Of a stretch of DNA of 64,000 nucleotides, positions 16,956-25,131 are shown piece by piece. The stretch is from Methanosphaera sp. BMS (GTDB lineage Archaea; Methanobacteriota; Methanobacteria; Methanobacteriales; Methanobacteriaceae): the NCBI RefSeq assembly GCF_003268005.1, contig NZ_CP014213.1, forward strand, positions 992,001 to 1,056,000. Direction: 5' to 3'. The notes below the pieces were generated by a model that did not search any database, had not been told where the DNA came from, and saw nothing but the letters and a program-made list of their open reading frames with translations. A program made the translations under genes and the position numbers. Every line of letters begins with the position of its first letter. Positions within the stretch are counted from its first letter, which is position 1.

Positions 16956-18323
16956 ATAACAGAACATAAGACAGAGGGAGTAAAGACAATACTCGGAGAT
17001 CCACGTATAGCGGTACGTAAAATGAGCGTACCACTTATAATATCAATGCTCTTGGTGAGCATATATAACCTCGCGGATGCAGCCTGGGTAGCGGGACTGG
17101 GCTCTGATGCACTGGCAGGGGTAGGATTTGTAACGCCACTGTTTCTGATACTGGTAGGACTGGGAAACGGACTTGGAGCAGGTGCAACCTCATCCATTGC
17201 AAAGTATATCGGACAACAGAAGAAAGAAAAGGCAGATAACGGTGGATTACATGTAATTATAATTACTATTATAATATCACTTCTTGTTACCGTGGCACTG
17301 CTATTGATATTAAAGCCCATACTGGCCATGATGGGAGCCGGAACAACGACAAGCTACGCATTGGACTACGGCTACCTGATGTTCGGCGGAACGATATTCT
17401 TCGTACTTCCAAATGCAATGTATGGAATCCTAAGAGCAGAAGGTGACGTAAACCGTACCATGCATGCAATGGCAATAAGCGGCGTATTAAACATCATAAT
17501 AGATCCAATATTCATATACGTACTGAATCTCGGCGTAAAAGGAGCAGCCCTAGCCACACTCATATCATCAGGGCTGGTCATAATAATAATAGCATACTGG
17601 TTCTACATCAAAGAGGATACCTACGTCAAACCTACAATAGCAAACTATCAATTCAGCCGTGAGATAACATTCGACATACTAAAAGTTGGAATACCTGCAA
17701 GCCTTGAATTGTTAATGACGGCAATACTCACGGCGGTTCTATCCACAATACTTACAACCGTCGCATCAACCGATGCAGTGGCAGTCTACACTACAGGCTG
17801 GAGAGTGGTAAGTCTGGGTACCATGCCGATAATAGGAATATCCACCGCACTGGTATCCATCGTAGGAGCAAATTTCGGGGCAAAGCAGTTTGAAAACATT
17901 AAGCTGGCACATCATTACAGCATGAAGCTGGCATTTCTTATAGCGGTACTTACCGGAGTACTGATATATGTCTTTGCACCACAGATAGTGATGCTCTTTT
18001 CATACAGCACAAACAGTGCACACCTTGCAGATTCAATGGTGGGATTCTTAAGGGTGATGACATTCTACTACCTGTTCATGGCATTTGGTGCACCATCCAC
18101 ATTCCTCTTCCAGGGTGTGGGCAAGGGATTGACTGCAATGTTCCAGACAGTACAAAGAACCGTGATATTCAGTATCATATGCTCATACATATTCGCCATA
18201 CCAATGGCCATGGGCGAACACGGAGTATGGTACGGTATTGTAGTAGGCCAGGCAATAGCCACCATCATTACATTCATCTGGTCAAAGGAATATGTGAAAC
18301 GATTAATAAAACGTGGAACATAA
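16956..18323 (+). CDS. MATE-family multidrug/Na+ antiporter
   Basis: The protein has twelve hydrophobic segments, a MATE N-terminus (MSVPLIISMLLVSIYNLADA) and the duplicated second half starting ILKVGIPASLELLMTAI. MATE transporters export cationic drugs or metabolites in exchange for Na+ or H+. The first ATG is at 17022, but the same frame runs back to TGA 16950 and encodes VKTILGDPRIAVRK, a segment expected in front of helix 1. No ATG, GTG or TTG occurs there; GGGAGTTGAT at 16941-16950 points to ATA at 16956. A one-base insertion after an ATG at 16949 would explain it equally well. I therefore place the coding start at 16956 and flag it. Confidence 0.85.
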   Translation: MTEHKTEGVKTILGDPRIAVRKMSVPLIISMLLVSIYNLADAAWVAGLGSDALAGVGFVTPLFLILVGLGNGLGAGATSSIAKYIGQQKKEKADNGGLHVIIITIIISLLVTVALLLILKPILAMMGAGTTTSYALDYGYLMFGGTIFFVLPNAMYGILRAEGDVNRTMHAMAISGVLNIIIDPIFIYVLNLGVKGAALATLISSGLVIIIIAYWFYIKEDTYVKPTIANYQFSREITFDILKVGIPASLELLMTAILTAVLSTILTTVASTDAVAVYTTGWRVVSLGTMPIIGISTALVSIVGANFGAKQFENIKLAHHYSMKLAFLIAVLTGVLIYVFAPQIVMLFSYSTNSAHLADSMVGFLRVMTFYYLFMAFGAPSTFLFQGVGKGLTAMFQTVQRTVIFSIICSYIFAIPMAMGEHGVWYGIVVGQAIATIITFIWSKEYVKRLIKRGT

Positions 18324-18599
18324 ATAAACCCTCCCCTTAATTTTACTTTTTTTGATGAGAATACACTACTTTTTAAGATATTCAGATTCATTTACCAAGT
18401 TCATCGATAGGACATGTTATCCGACAATCACCCCAAATAAAATGACAGTAAATAATTTTAATACCGCCATAAGATTATCAATTAGTTTTCCAAGAAAAAT
18501 TAATAATAAAATTAATACCATAATATATATACAAGAACAAAAAAATTTTGTTCAACAATATTCAATAATAAAAATGGAAGTATAAAAAGAGGAAAGGCA

Positions 18600-19207
18600 A
18601 ACTAAAAAAATTACTGCTTTTTACTACAATAATGGTACTGCTGGTAGGAGTAGCAACGGCAAGTGAGGTATTCACCGATGCAGATACACCCTCCAGCGAT
18701 ACACATGCAATGGTGGAAAAAGCAGTACAGGAAAAACCAACAGTATCACCAGGTGATACAGATACAGTAGAAAATATAAAACAAAAAACGGAGACAAATC
18801 AGACAAAAAACATAGAAAAAACCACGAGTAACAACCTAAAAAAGGATACAACGGTAGACTCATGAACTACACTTAACAGTACAATAACTGATGCAACACC
18901 AACACTCACCATAACACCATTCGAAGAACCAGTAACCACAGGCTCAACAATAACACTCAATGCAAAAGTAACAGTCAGTGACACACCAATCACAACGGGA
19001 AAAATAATTTTCAAAATCAACGGTAAAACATTGAAAGATGCTAACGGTAAGGTGATTTACGCTAAACTAGACTCCAACGGTGAAGTATCAGTTAATTACA
19101 ACATTGGCAATCTTAAGGTTAATACCTACACTGTTAAAGCAGTATTTACCGATTCCCGATATGACAAAATAGAAAGTGACACTACTATGACTGTTGTAAA
19201 ATGTTAA
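18600..19207 (+). pseudogene. Truncated adhesin with Trp-to-stop change and lost start
   Basis: The leader (LLVGVATASEVFTDADTP), the Lys/Thr-rich spacer (TVENIKQKTETNQTKNIEK) and the block DTTVDS then TTLNSTITDAT are close matches to the start of the adhesin at 55071. The Trp codon TGG of that adhesin is TGA here (18863-18865). The frame stays open beyond this stop and encodes one Ig-like domain (KIIFKINGKTLKDANGKVIY) to a TAA at 19207. No ATG with a ribosome-binding site fits the signal-peptide start: the frame runs back as KGKLKKLLLFTTIM without initiation. It appears to be a shortened, dead paralogue of the 55071 adhesin. Confidence 0.75.
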
Positions 19208-19414
19208 AACACCAGTCAAATAATTAAACAAAACCTCAATAAATAGGATGGAAGTATCACAATCTTCCATTTCTTTTAACTTTTTTTATCGAACTATTTT
19301 TACTCATTTTCATTAACTTTATTAGTAGATGAAATAGAAATATTATTTTAGTAATCACTTTACAAATAAGTATATAAAGAATTCAATAGATACAAATCAT
19401 ATTAAACTGAAACC

Positions 19415-19789
19415 GTGAATAAACGAATTGTAATTGCCCAAAAATTGCTAAAAACATAGTATCCGATAAAATAAAAACCATTATCTTGTTTGAATTTAGT
19501 TGCACGTAGTGAAGACACTGAACTATTAGACATAGACTGACTGATAGTTACAGACTAATGGGAAGAATTGGATGTTGAAATTTCAAAATTAGTTGGTAAA
19601 ATAATGATTGAAGAAAACGAATTAATTTCAACCCATAACATGGACACCTACCATTTCAACACAACAAAATACTATTCCTTAATCTGCCACTTGAACAGAT
19701 ATAAGTTGCTTGAAGAAATCAGATATATTGATGAGTTACTCATCTATGTTGACTGTGAAATTAATTACCCAATACCGGGAGAATTTTAA
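19415..19789 (+). pseudogene. Minimal nucleotidyltransferase (MNT) relic
   Basis: Across two frames the sequence reads NKRIVIAQKLLK, then SDKIKTIILFEF, then SVARSEDTELLDID, a stop, LIVTD, a second stop, then WEELDVEISKLVGKIMIEENELIS. This follows the nucleotidyltransferase pattern LFGSxARxxxxxxSDIDLLIV, with its two metal-binding Asp residues, as in MntA/AbiEii-type antitoxins. The first Gly-Ser is already eroded, and there are a frameshift and two in-frame stops (TGA, TAA). The intact 73-codon frame starting at 19568 is therefore just the preserved end. No HEPN partner is recognisable next to it. Confidence 0.7.
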
Positions 19790-19795
19790 TCCTAA

Positions 19796-20262
19796 AAACT
19801 ATGAAGGATTATTTGAATTTATCACGGTTTTCTATTGCTCCTCCACTTTTTGGCACTATTATTATTTAGTATGGAATTGTTGATTATTAACGTTCCTCTA
19901 CTATAAATTGCTCCTCCATTTTCAGCATAGAATTTTATTAATGTGATATTATTTAATGTTAAAGTAATGTTTTCAGGTATCTTCATGAATTGATATGTGC
20001 CCGTCCATCAAGCGTATTGTTGTTACCGTTTATGATAATATTTTTGAGATCTGATTCTTCTAAGGTCATGCTTGTTGTTGCATTATAATCACCAGGCAGT
20101 AAGTTAATTTATAACTGGTAAATCCGTAGTTTGTGGCGTTTTCTATTGCCCGTACTAATTGATTATAACTTGTCATATTAACTTCCATATCACCATCCAC
20201 TATGAATGTTATAGTGTTTGATTGTTGGTTACATGTTTTAAAATATGCGATTGTGTATTTTA
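19796..20262 (-). pseudogene. Beta-helix adhesin fragment
   Basis: On the minus strand three successive frames give pieces of an adhesin: FIVDGDMEVNMTSYNQLVRA, then LLPGDYNATTSMTLEE and IIINGNNNTLDGR, then ITLTLNNITLIKFYAENGG with AIYSRGTLIINNSILNNN. The GGAIY...NNS pattern is that of the polymorphic-membrane-protein-like repeats in the 55071 gene. At least two frameshifts separate the parts and no start is present. It is a decayed remnant, oriented opposite to the neighbouring relics. Confidence 0.7.
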
Positions 20263-20419
20263 TATTTATTTAAATAATAATATTAATTATATACTAGAAA
20301 TACCATGAATAATATAAACTAACATAGTTAATAATAAAATAATTAGAAGAATAATAAAATAAAATCATAATATGTTATACATAATAAATTATTGAATAAA
20401 TACTTAAGGAGAAATTCAA

Positions 20420-20560
20420 ATGGCAAAACCTATTGGTAATACTCCAACATTATACGGTAAAGATGCAACTAAATTTTTAAACGATACGAATAAACCCCTT
20501 ACAAAAAAAGATAAAGAATTTAAAAAAAGATTTGATGAAGTGAGGAAAGTATCATTCTAA
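20420..20560 (+). CDS. Small archaeal protein, antitoxin-like (46 aa)
   Basis: AAGGAGAAATTCAA precedes ATG 20420. The basic, charged peptide contains PTLYGKDATKFLNDTNKPLT, a pattern I associate with short archaeal antitoxin-like proteins, though I cannot name a family. It is intact while everything around it is decayed. No toxin gene follows on the same strand; a degraded frame lies convergent downstream. Confidence concerns its reality as a gene rather than its function. Confidence 0.5.
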   Translation: MAKPIGNTPTLYGKDATKFLNDTNKPLTKKDKEFKKRFDEVRKVSF

Positions 20561-20618
20561 TAATTACAAATCAAAATATAAGAAGAAAGTTTCAATTGGA
20601 ATTTTTTCCATAATTTTT

Positions 20619-20745
20619 TTAGTTTCTTTTAATTTTTTCAATATCCCGTTCTAGAGGATTAAAATTATTATATTCTACATAAAATTTTAATGCTTAGCAT
20701 AAGCCTCTACAAGTACATATCTTAAAGTACTCATTTTCATTAATT
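20619..20745 (-). pseudogene. C-terminal remnant of an unidentified protein
   Basis: The minus strand reads ALKFYVEYNNFNPLERDIEK and ends in a stop at 20619, with a stop codon just upstream and another readable frame (STLRYVLVEAYAKH) overlapping it. The sequence has protein-like composition but no start and no recognised family. It lies between the small antitoxin-like gene and the ApgM-like gene. Confidence 0.25.
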
Positions 20746-20837
20746 ATATGTTGATAATCCTTTAAATCAGTACATTAATATATTAGTATAATTAGAACTT
20801 GCTTAAAAGAAGATTAAAAGGTGGGGTGGTTAAGTGT

Positions 20838-22037
20838 TTACTCTTTGCTGATTTTAATCATTTCACATAGAAGGGTATGGCCGGTGATGGTGCCGTATTT
20901 ACCCTGTGACATGTCTTCGGTGTATGATTGGGTGTCATCAGGTTCCTTGATGCTGGTTGAGTAGATTGCAAACGGTACCGGTGTCATGGTATGTGTCTTT
21001 ATGTTTACCGGTGTTGGATGATCAGGAAGTACTGCGATTGTGTATTCTTCATCTATTTCCGGTAGCTTATCGAATAATGTCTGTAGGATGATACTGTCTA
21101 TGTTTTCTATTGCCCTTATCTTTTCGGGTAGGTTTCCTTCGTGTCCTGCTTCATCCGGTGCTTCTACGTGAATAAACTGTACGTCATGTGTCTTTAAAGA
21201 TTCCAGTGCATAGTCTACCTTGTTCTGGTAGTTGGTGTCAAAGTATGCTGTTGCTCCTGGCACTTCTATTACGTCGAGGTCTATGTAGTTACTTATTCCT
21301 TTTAGTAGGTCTACACCGGTTATGGTTGCACCCGTCATATCATATTTTTCCGGGAAGTTACCTATTACTGGTTTTGCTCCCTGACCCCATAGCCATATCA
21401 TATTGGCAGGTAGTTTTCCTTCAGCTACACGTTTCTGGTTTACTGGGTGATTTTCAAGTACCTTTTGTGAGTCGTACATTAATTGGTTGAGCTTGTCTGC
21501 CTTTTCCGGGTTTCCTTTTAGGAGGTATTCCTCTACGTCTCCACCTACAACATCATGTGGTGGTGTATTCTGTAAATCTTCTGTTTCCAGGTCATCTATT
21601 ACAAATAGGTTTCTGTAGCTTACTCCTGCATAGAACTTTCCAATATCTCCGAATTGATCGTTTAATGCTTTGATTAGTTCTTCTGCTTCAGGTGTGGTTA
21701 TGTGTTGAGCGTTGGAGTTGTTGATTTTTCCATCCTTTACGTTTATGAAGTTTAGTCTGAATGCTACTTCTCCTTCTTTGAGGTCTACTCCTACACTTGG
21801 TGCTTCGAGTGGTCCTCTTCCCTTTAGCATTGATGGGTCAAATCCCATGATGGATGTGTTTGCAACATCTGAACCGGGAGTCATTCCATCAGGTACATTT
21901 TTTGCATAACCTGTATATCCATTTTTTGCTATGAAGTCCATATTTGGTGTTTTTGCCACCATTACTGGAGTTTGTCCGTCTATTTCATCTACTGGTTCAT
22001 CTGCCATTCCATCGGCTATTACTATTACGTATTTCAT
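20838..22037 (-). CDS. ApgM-superfamily protein: 2,3-bisphosphoglycerate-independent phosphoglycerate mutase or proposed homoserine kinase
   Basis: The 399-residue protein belongs to the alkaline-phosphatase-fold archaeal ApgM group. MKYVIVIADGMADEP, TPGSDVANTSIMGFDP (active-site Ser) and HVEAPDEAGHEG plus LPDHPTPV (metal ligands) are all present. Archaeal ApgM converts 3- to 2-phosphoglycerate. A subgroup next to homoserine dehydrogenase was named a proposed homoserine kinase (TIGR02535), and here hom lies one gene away on the same strand, so threonine synthesis is a serious alternative. GTGAT four bases before ATG 22037 sets the start. Telling the two roles apart needs a subfamily tree. Confidence 0.85.
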   Translation of the reverse strand: MKYVIVIADGMADEPVDEIDGQTPVMVAKTPNMDFIAKNGYTGYAKNVPDGMTPGSDVANTSIMGFDPSMLKGRGPLEAPSVGVDLKEGEVAFRLNFINVKDGKINNSNAQHITTPEAEELIKALNDQFGDIGKFYAGVSYRNLFVIDDLETEDLQNTPPHDVVGGDVEEYLLKGNPEKADKLNQLMYDSQKVLENHPVNQKRVAEGKLPANMIWLWGQGAKPVIGNFPEKYDMTGATITGVDLLKGISNYIDLDVIEVPGATAYFDTNYQNKVDYALESLKTHDVQFIHVEAPDEAGHEGNLPEKIRAIENIDSIILQTLFDKLPEIDEEYTIAVLPDHPTPVNIKTHTMTPVPFAIYSTSIKEPDDTQSYTEDMSQGKYGTITGHTLLCEMIKISKE

Positions 22038-22137
22038 TGTTATCACTATTTGTATTTTATTTATTTGTTATATTATATTATGATTTTCTTATCTTTTAAT
22101 TGTTTCTAAAAAATTTAGGCTTACTTAAATTTTTGTA

Positions 22138-22899
22138 TTAGTGTGTGTGCACTGAACATGTGCATCTTTTCACGCTGTTGGGCTTACCGGAGATTGTCCA
22201 GTCAACTTTTGAGTAGTTTTTGTATACATCAATCAGATGATCCCTAAGCTCCATCGTGGCTATACCCATAAGGTTATTTCCAACCAGGCTGCCGTCACTT
22301 TTTTCCTGTAATCCGTACTCCAGGTTATCACTGTAGCAGGCTATTATTTTTCCATCCATCTTAATCATTTCATTGATGAAGTTTATATCATTAGCCAGTT
22401 TATAGTATAATGCATTCAAGTATACCGTATACTTCATTTCATCCCATAACTGCTCGGTTTCATCGGCATTTAGATTCATATCCTTTATGGACTCCTTGAC
22501 TAGTGAGACTATCTCATTAAAGCTGTGGTAATGTGTCTTTCCTATAGGTATGTGCTTTTCTTCGGTAAATATGATGTCATACATTATGGAGTATTTTCCT
22601 TTGACGTATTCCGGATTATATTTTGATTTTGCATCAGCTGACCATAACTTGATAAAGTATGGTCTTTTGTCGCTTTTTAGATATTTCTTGAAGTTTTCGC
22701 TCAAGCTATCTGATGCTTCAATCTCCTCGGTGAAGGTTATGGCTCTTGGAAATACATCTTCAATGTCACCATTTTCCTTAACGTACTTATTGTATTTTAT
22801 AAGATATTCCGCACCACTGCCGTCCTTCCAGAAATCTGACTCTGCAGGAGCATATGGATATTTAATCCATGGGGGAGCGAGGTATTTTTCATTATCCAT
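22138..22899 (-). CDS. Soluble protein of unknown function with Cys/His-rich end
   Basis: The 253-residue acidic, Tyr-rich protein has no domain that I recognise. Noticeable are PPWIKYPYAPAESDFW at the start and a C-terminus ending CTCSVHTH, which could bind a metal. GGTGATATA precedes ATG 22899. It sits between the ApgM-like gene and hom on the same strand, with 92 and 94 bases of spacing, so it may belong to the same transcript. Confidence 0.65.
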   Translation of the reverse strand: MDNEKYLAPPWIKYPYAPAESDFWKDGSGAEYLIKYNKYVKENGDIEDVFPRAITFTEEIEASDSLSENFKKYLKSDKRPYFIKLWSADAKSKYNPEYVKGKYSIMYDIIFTEEKHIPIGKTHYHSFNEIVSLVKESIKDMNLNADETEQLWDEMKYTVYLNALYYKLANDINFINEMIKMDGKIIACYSDNLEYGLQEKSDGSLVGNNLMGIATMELRDHLIDVYKNYSKVDWTISGKPNSVKRCTCSVHTH

Positions 22900-22993
22900 T
22901 ATATCACCTTGAATTGTTTTTATTAGAAATAGATTGTTATTATTTAAAAAGTTTTTTTGGGGTAAAAAAAGAATTAGAAGCAGAATATACTAC

Positions 22994-24025
22994 TTAGTTA
23001 GTATTATTCTTACCTATACTGATTATGTCACTGAGAATTGCGGATGCCGTTTCTATTGAACCTGCTCCAATACCTACAACGGTTACGTCCTCGGATAAAT
23101 CAGTCTTAAGAGTTATTACATTTAATGTTCCGTTTACTGCAAATGGGGAAGTTTTCTTAACAAGCATTGGTGCTACGGTTAGTTTACCGTCCACTGCTTC
23201 TGCCACTAATTTTATCAGGTAACCGTCCTTCTTAGCAAGCTGTACCGCATTTGAAGTAATGTTGGATATTCCCTGACGGTTAACGTCTTTAAGTGTCACG
23301 TCCCAGCCCATAAGTGAGTTTGCTATGATAACTATTTTACAGGCCGCATCTAATCCTTCTACATCCTGGTATGGATTTGTCTCGGCTATACCTAACTCTT
23401 GTGCTTCCTTGAGTGTTGGTTCATAGTCTGTTTGTTCATTGGCCATACGTGATAGGATATAATTTGTTGTACCGTTTAATATACCTTGTACTTCATGGAT
23501 ATTATTTCCTGCAAGTGATTCACGTGCAAGGTTGATAACAGGCATTGTTCCACCAACGGATGCTTCAAACCGGAATTTGACCTTATTTTCACGTGCTGTT
23601 TCTATTAATGTTTTGAAGTTTAATGCCAATGGTCCCTTATTTGATGTTACCACATCTTTCTTATCGTTCATGGCCTTTAGAATGTGTGATTGGGTAGGTT
23701 CTCCGTCCTCGATGTTTGTTGGTGTTGCCTCTACAAGACAGTCATATTCTGCCTTATCAAGTACTTCTATTCCATCAACGCCTTCTACACCATATTCTGG
23801 GTAATCCTTTATTTTTCCGGTATCTTCTTTTGTATCCAGTGCCAGTTGTAAGTCAAGTCCATCTGCATTAATTGCTGCACCAGATCTATCTGAGATTGCA
23901 GTTATAGATAAGTCCAAGTTATATTTGTCAATAAGTTCATCATGTTTCATGATTAATACTTTTGCAAGTCCTTGACCTACTGCTCCAAATCCAAGAAGAC
24001 ATAATCTCATTTTATTTACAGTCAT
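22994..24025 (-). CDS. hom: Homoserine dehydrogenase
   Basis: Homoserine dehydrogenase reduces aspartate semialdehyde to homoserine for threonine and methionine synthesis. The N-terminal NAD(P)-binding motif GFGAVGQG (residues 12-19), the [10 protein letters not shown] loop with the catalytic-region Lys, and [14 protein letters not shown] are family hallmarks. At 343 residues it is the short form without an ACT domain; a free-standing ACT protein is encoded directly upstream, 10 bases away, and could supply allosteric control. GAGGAG precedes ATG 24025. Confidence 0.93.
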   Translation of the reverse strand: MTVNKMRLCLLGFGAVGQGLAKVLIMKHDELIDKYNLDLSITAISDRSGAAINADGLDLQLALDTKEDTGKIKDYPEYGVEGVDGIEVLDKAEYDCLVEATPTNIEDGEPTQSHILKAMNDKKDVVTSNKGPLALNFKTLIETARENKVKFRFEASVGGTMPVINLARESLAGNNIHEVQGILNGTTNYILSRMANEQTDYEPTLKEAQELGIAETNPYQDVEGLDAACKIVIIANSLMGWDVTLKDVNRQGISNITSNAVQLAKKDGYLIKLVAEAVDGKLTVAPMLVKKTSPFAVNGTLNVITLKTDLSEDVTVVGIGAGSIETASAILSDIISIGKNNTN

Positions 24026-24035
24026 ATTTACTCCT

Positions 24036-24527
24036 CTAGATTTCTTTTATTAATATTAGGTTGTTTTTATCAGAAATTTCTTGTATGTAACGTAATGTTT
24101 CCAGTTTTCTATGATTTCTTGTCTCTACTACCAGTTTACATACTGATTCTTGCAAATCATTTCCAATGTTTAAGTCAACACTTACAATTTTAACGTCCTT
24201 GATATCATCAATACTGTGAATTGTATCCATGATGTCCCCTGTTGTAATATCACCTAACAGTAGGAATGTCTGTGTTTCCTTCTGCAATACACCATCAATT
24301 TCTACAATGTCTATGTTACTTTCATCCCTTATTATGTCTAATCCTTTTTTCAGTACTTCACGACTACCGTCTAATGTGAAATGTACTGGTATTTTACCAT
24401 CAGCGGTGGCGTTATCATGTTCATGGATGATTGTTGATACGTTAGCACCCAGTGATGATAATGGTTTGAGGATATTGAGCAATTGACCAGGAGTATCTGG
24501 TAATTCTATTAATAGTTTTAATCTCAT
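24036..24527 (-). CDS. ACT-domain amino-acid-binding protein
   Basis: The protein begins [20 protein letters not shown], the beta-alpha start of an ACT domain, and shows a second ACT-like unit from about residue 80 ([20 protein letters not shown]), so it probably carries two. Such proteins bind amino acids and regulate enzymes. The ATG at 24527 overlaps the stop of the gatC-like gene as ATGA, and its own end lies 10 bases before hom, which implies tight co-translation. It is best read as the regulatory partner of homoserine dehydrogenase. ATG 24536 is an alternative start. Confidence 0.85.
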   Translation of the reverse strand: MRLKLLIELPDTPGQLLNILKPLSSLGANVSTIIHEHDNATADGKIPVHFTLDGSREVLKKGLDIIRDESNIDIVEIDGVLQKETQTFLLLGDITTGDIMDTIHSIDDIKDVKIVSVDLNIGNDLQESVCKLVVETRNHRKLETLRYIQEISDKNNLILIKEI

Positions 24528-24739
24528 TTTGTCCATTTCCCTTTTTCAGCTACAACGCTGTTGTTTTTATCTACATGTGCATTTCTAAGTATTTTATCAG
24601 GATGTGATTGCTCGTTTACATCCTCTCTTGTTCTGTTTAAGTTATCAACTATGTATTGTGTTTCTTCTAAATCTGGAATTTCATCTAATACTTTTGAAAA
24701 CTTGTTTAATATATTTTCTGCTTCTTTTTCTATTTCCAT
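24524..24739 (-). CDS. GatC-like aminoacyl-tRNA amidotransferase subunit
   Basis: The 71-residue protein is mostly helical with a short Pro/Asp/Arg-rich segment: KEAENILNKFSKVLDEIPD, then NRTREDVNEQSHPDKILRNA. This resembles archaeal GatC-like subunits of the Asp-tRNA(Asn)/Glu-tRNA(Gln) amidotransferase, which stabilise the GatA-GatB complex. GGAG upstream and family length favour ATG 24739 over 24754. It is the first gene of the overlapping run with the ACT protein and hom. The family assignment is plausible rather than certain because the protein is short. Confidence 0.65.
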   Translation of the reverse strand: MEIEKEAENILNKFSKVLDEIPDLEETQYIVDNLNRTREDVNEQSHPDKILRNAHVDKNNSVVAEKGKWTK

Positions 24740-25131
24740 GCATAATAACTCCATATATTTTTATGATAATAAATAAATCAATTATCTAGTAATATAATAT
24801 ATTATGTTTTATCTAATTTAAATAAATTTGTCTTTTTGGTTGTTTTTTATGGTACTGTTTTTAAACTGATGACCATAAGGTGGTTATAAATATTTTTTAA
24901 TCAAAAAAAATGAGTGTATATACCATTATATTATTATATGATTACTATTAGTTATAATATATATAATAAAAAGTATGTATGTATACGCTTATTTTGAATG
25001 TATTACATATTTACACCTGTAAAGATTGATTTAGATTTCAATTGCTTTTGTAAAGGTTTAAGAGAATAATTTTCTTTACGATATCCGTGAATATATAAAA
25101 AAGTAGAAGAAAAAGAAAAAACTGGAAAGTA
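24740..25131. other. Intergenic region upstream of gatC-like gene and downstream of giant adhesin
   Basis: About 390 bases with no reading frame of interest. It is very A+T rich, with TATA-like runs near 24785-24805 and 24940-24975. It should hold the promoter of the gatC-like operon. Confidence 0.4.

Noticed and set aside
18352-18585. A 77-codon plus-strand frame downstream of the MATE gene
   Set aside because: No convincing ribosome-binding site, atypical composition and no recognisable sequence; more likely chance in A+T-rich DNA.
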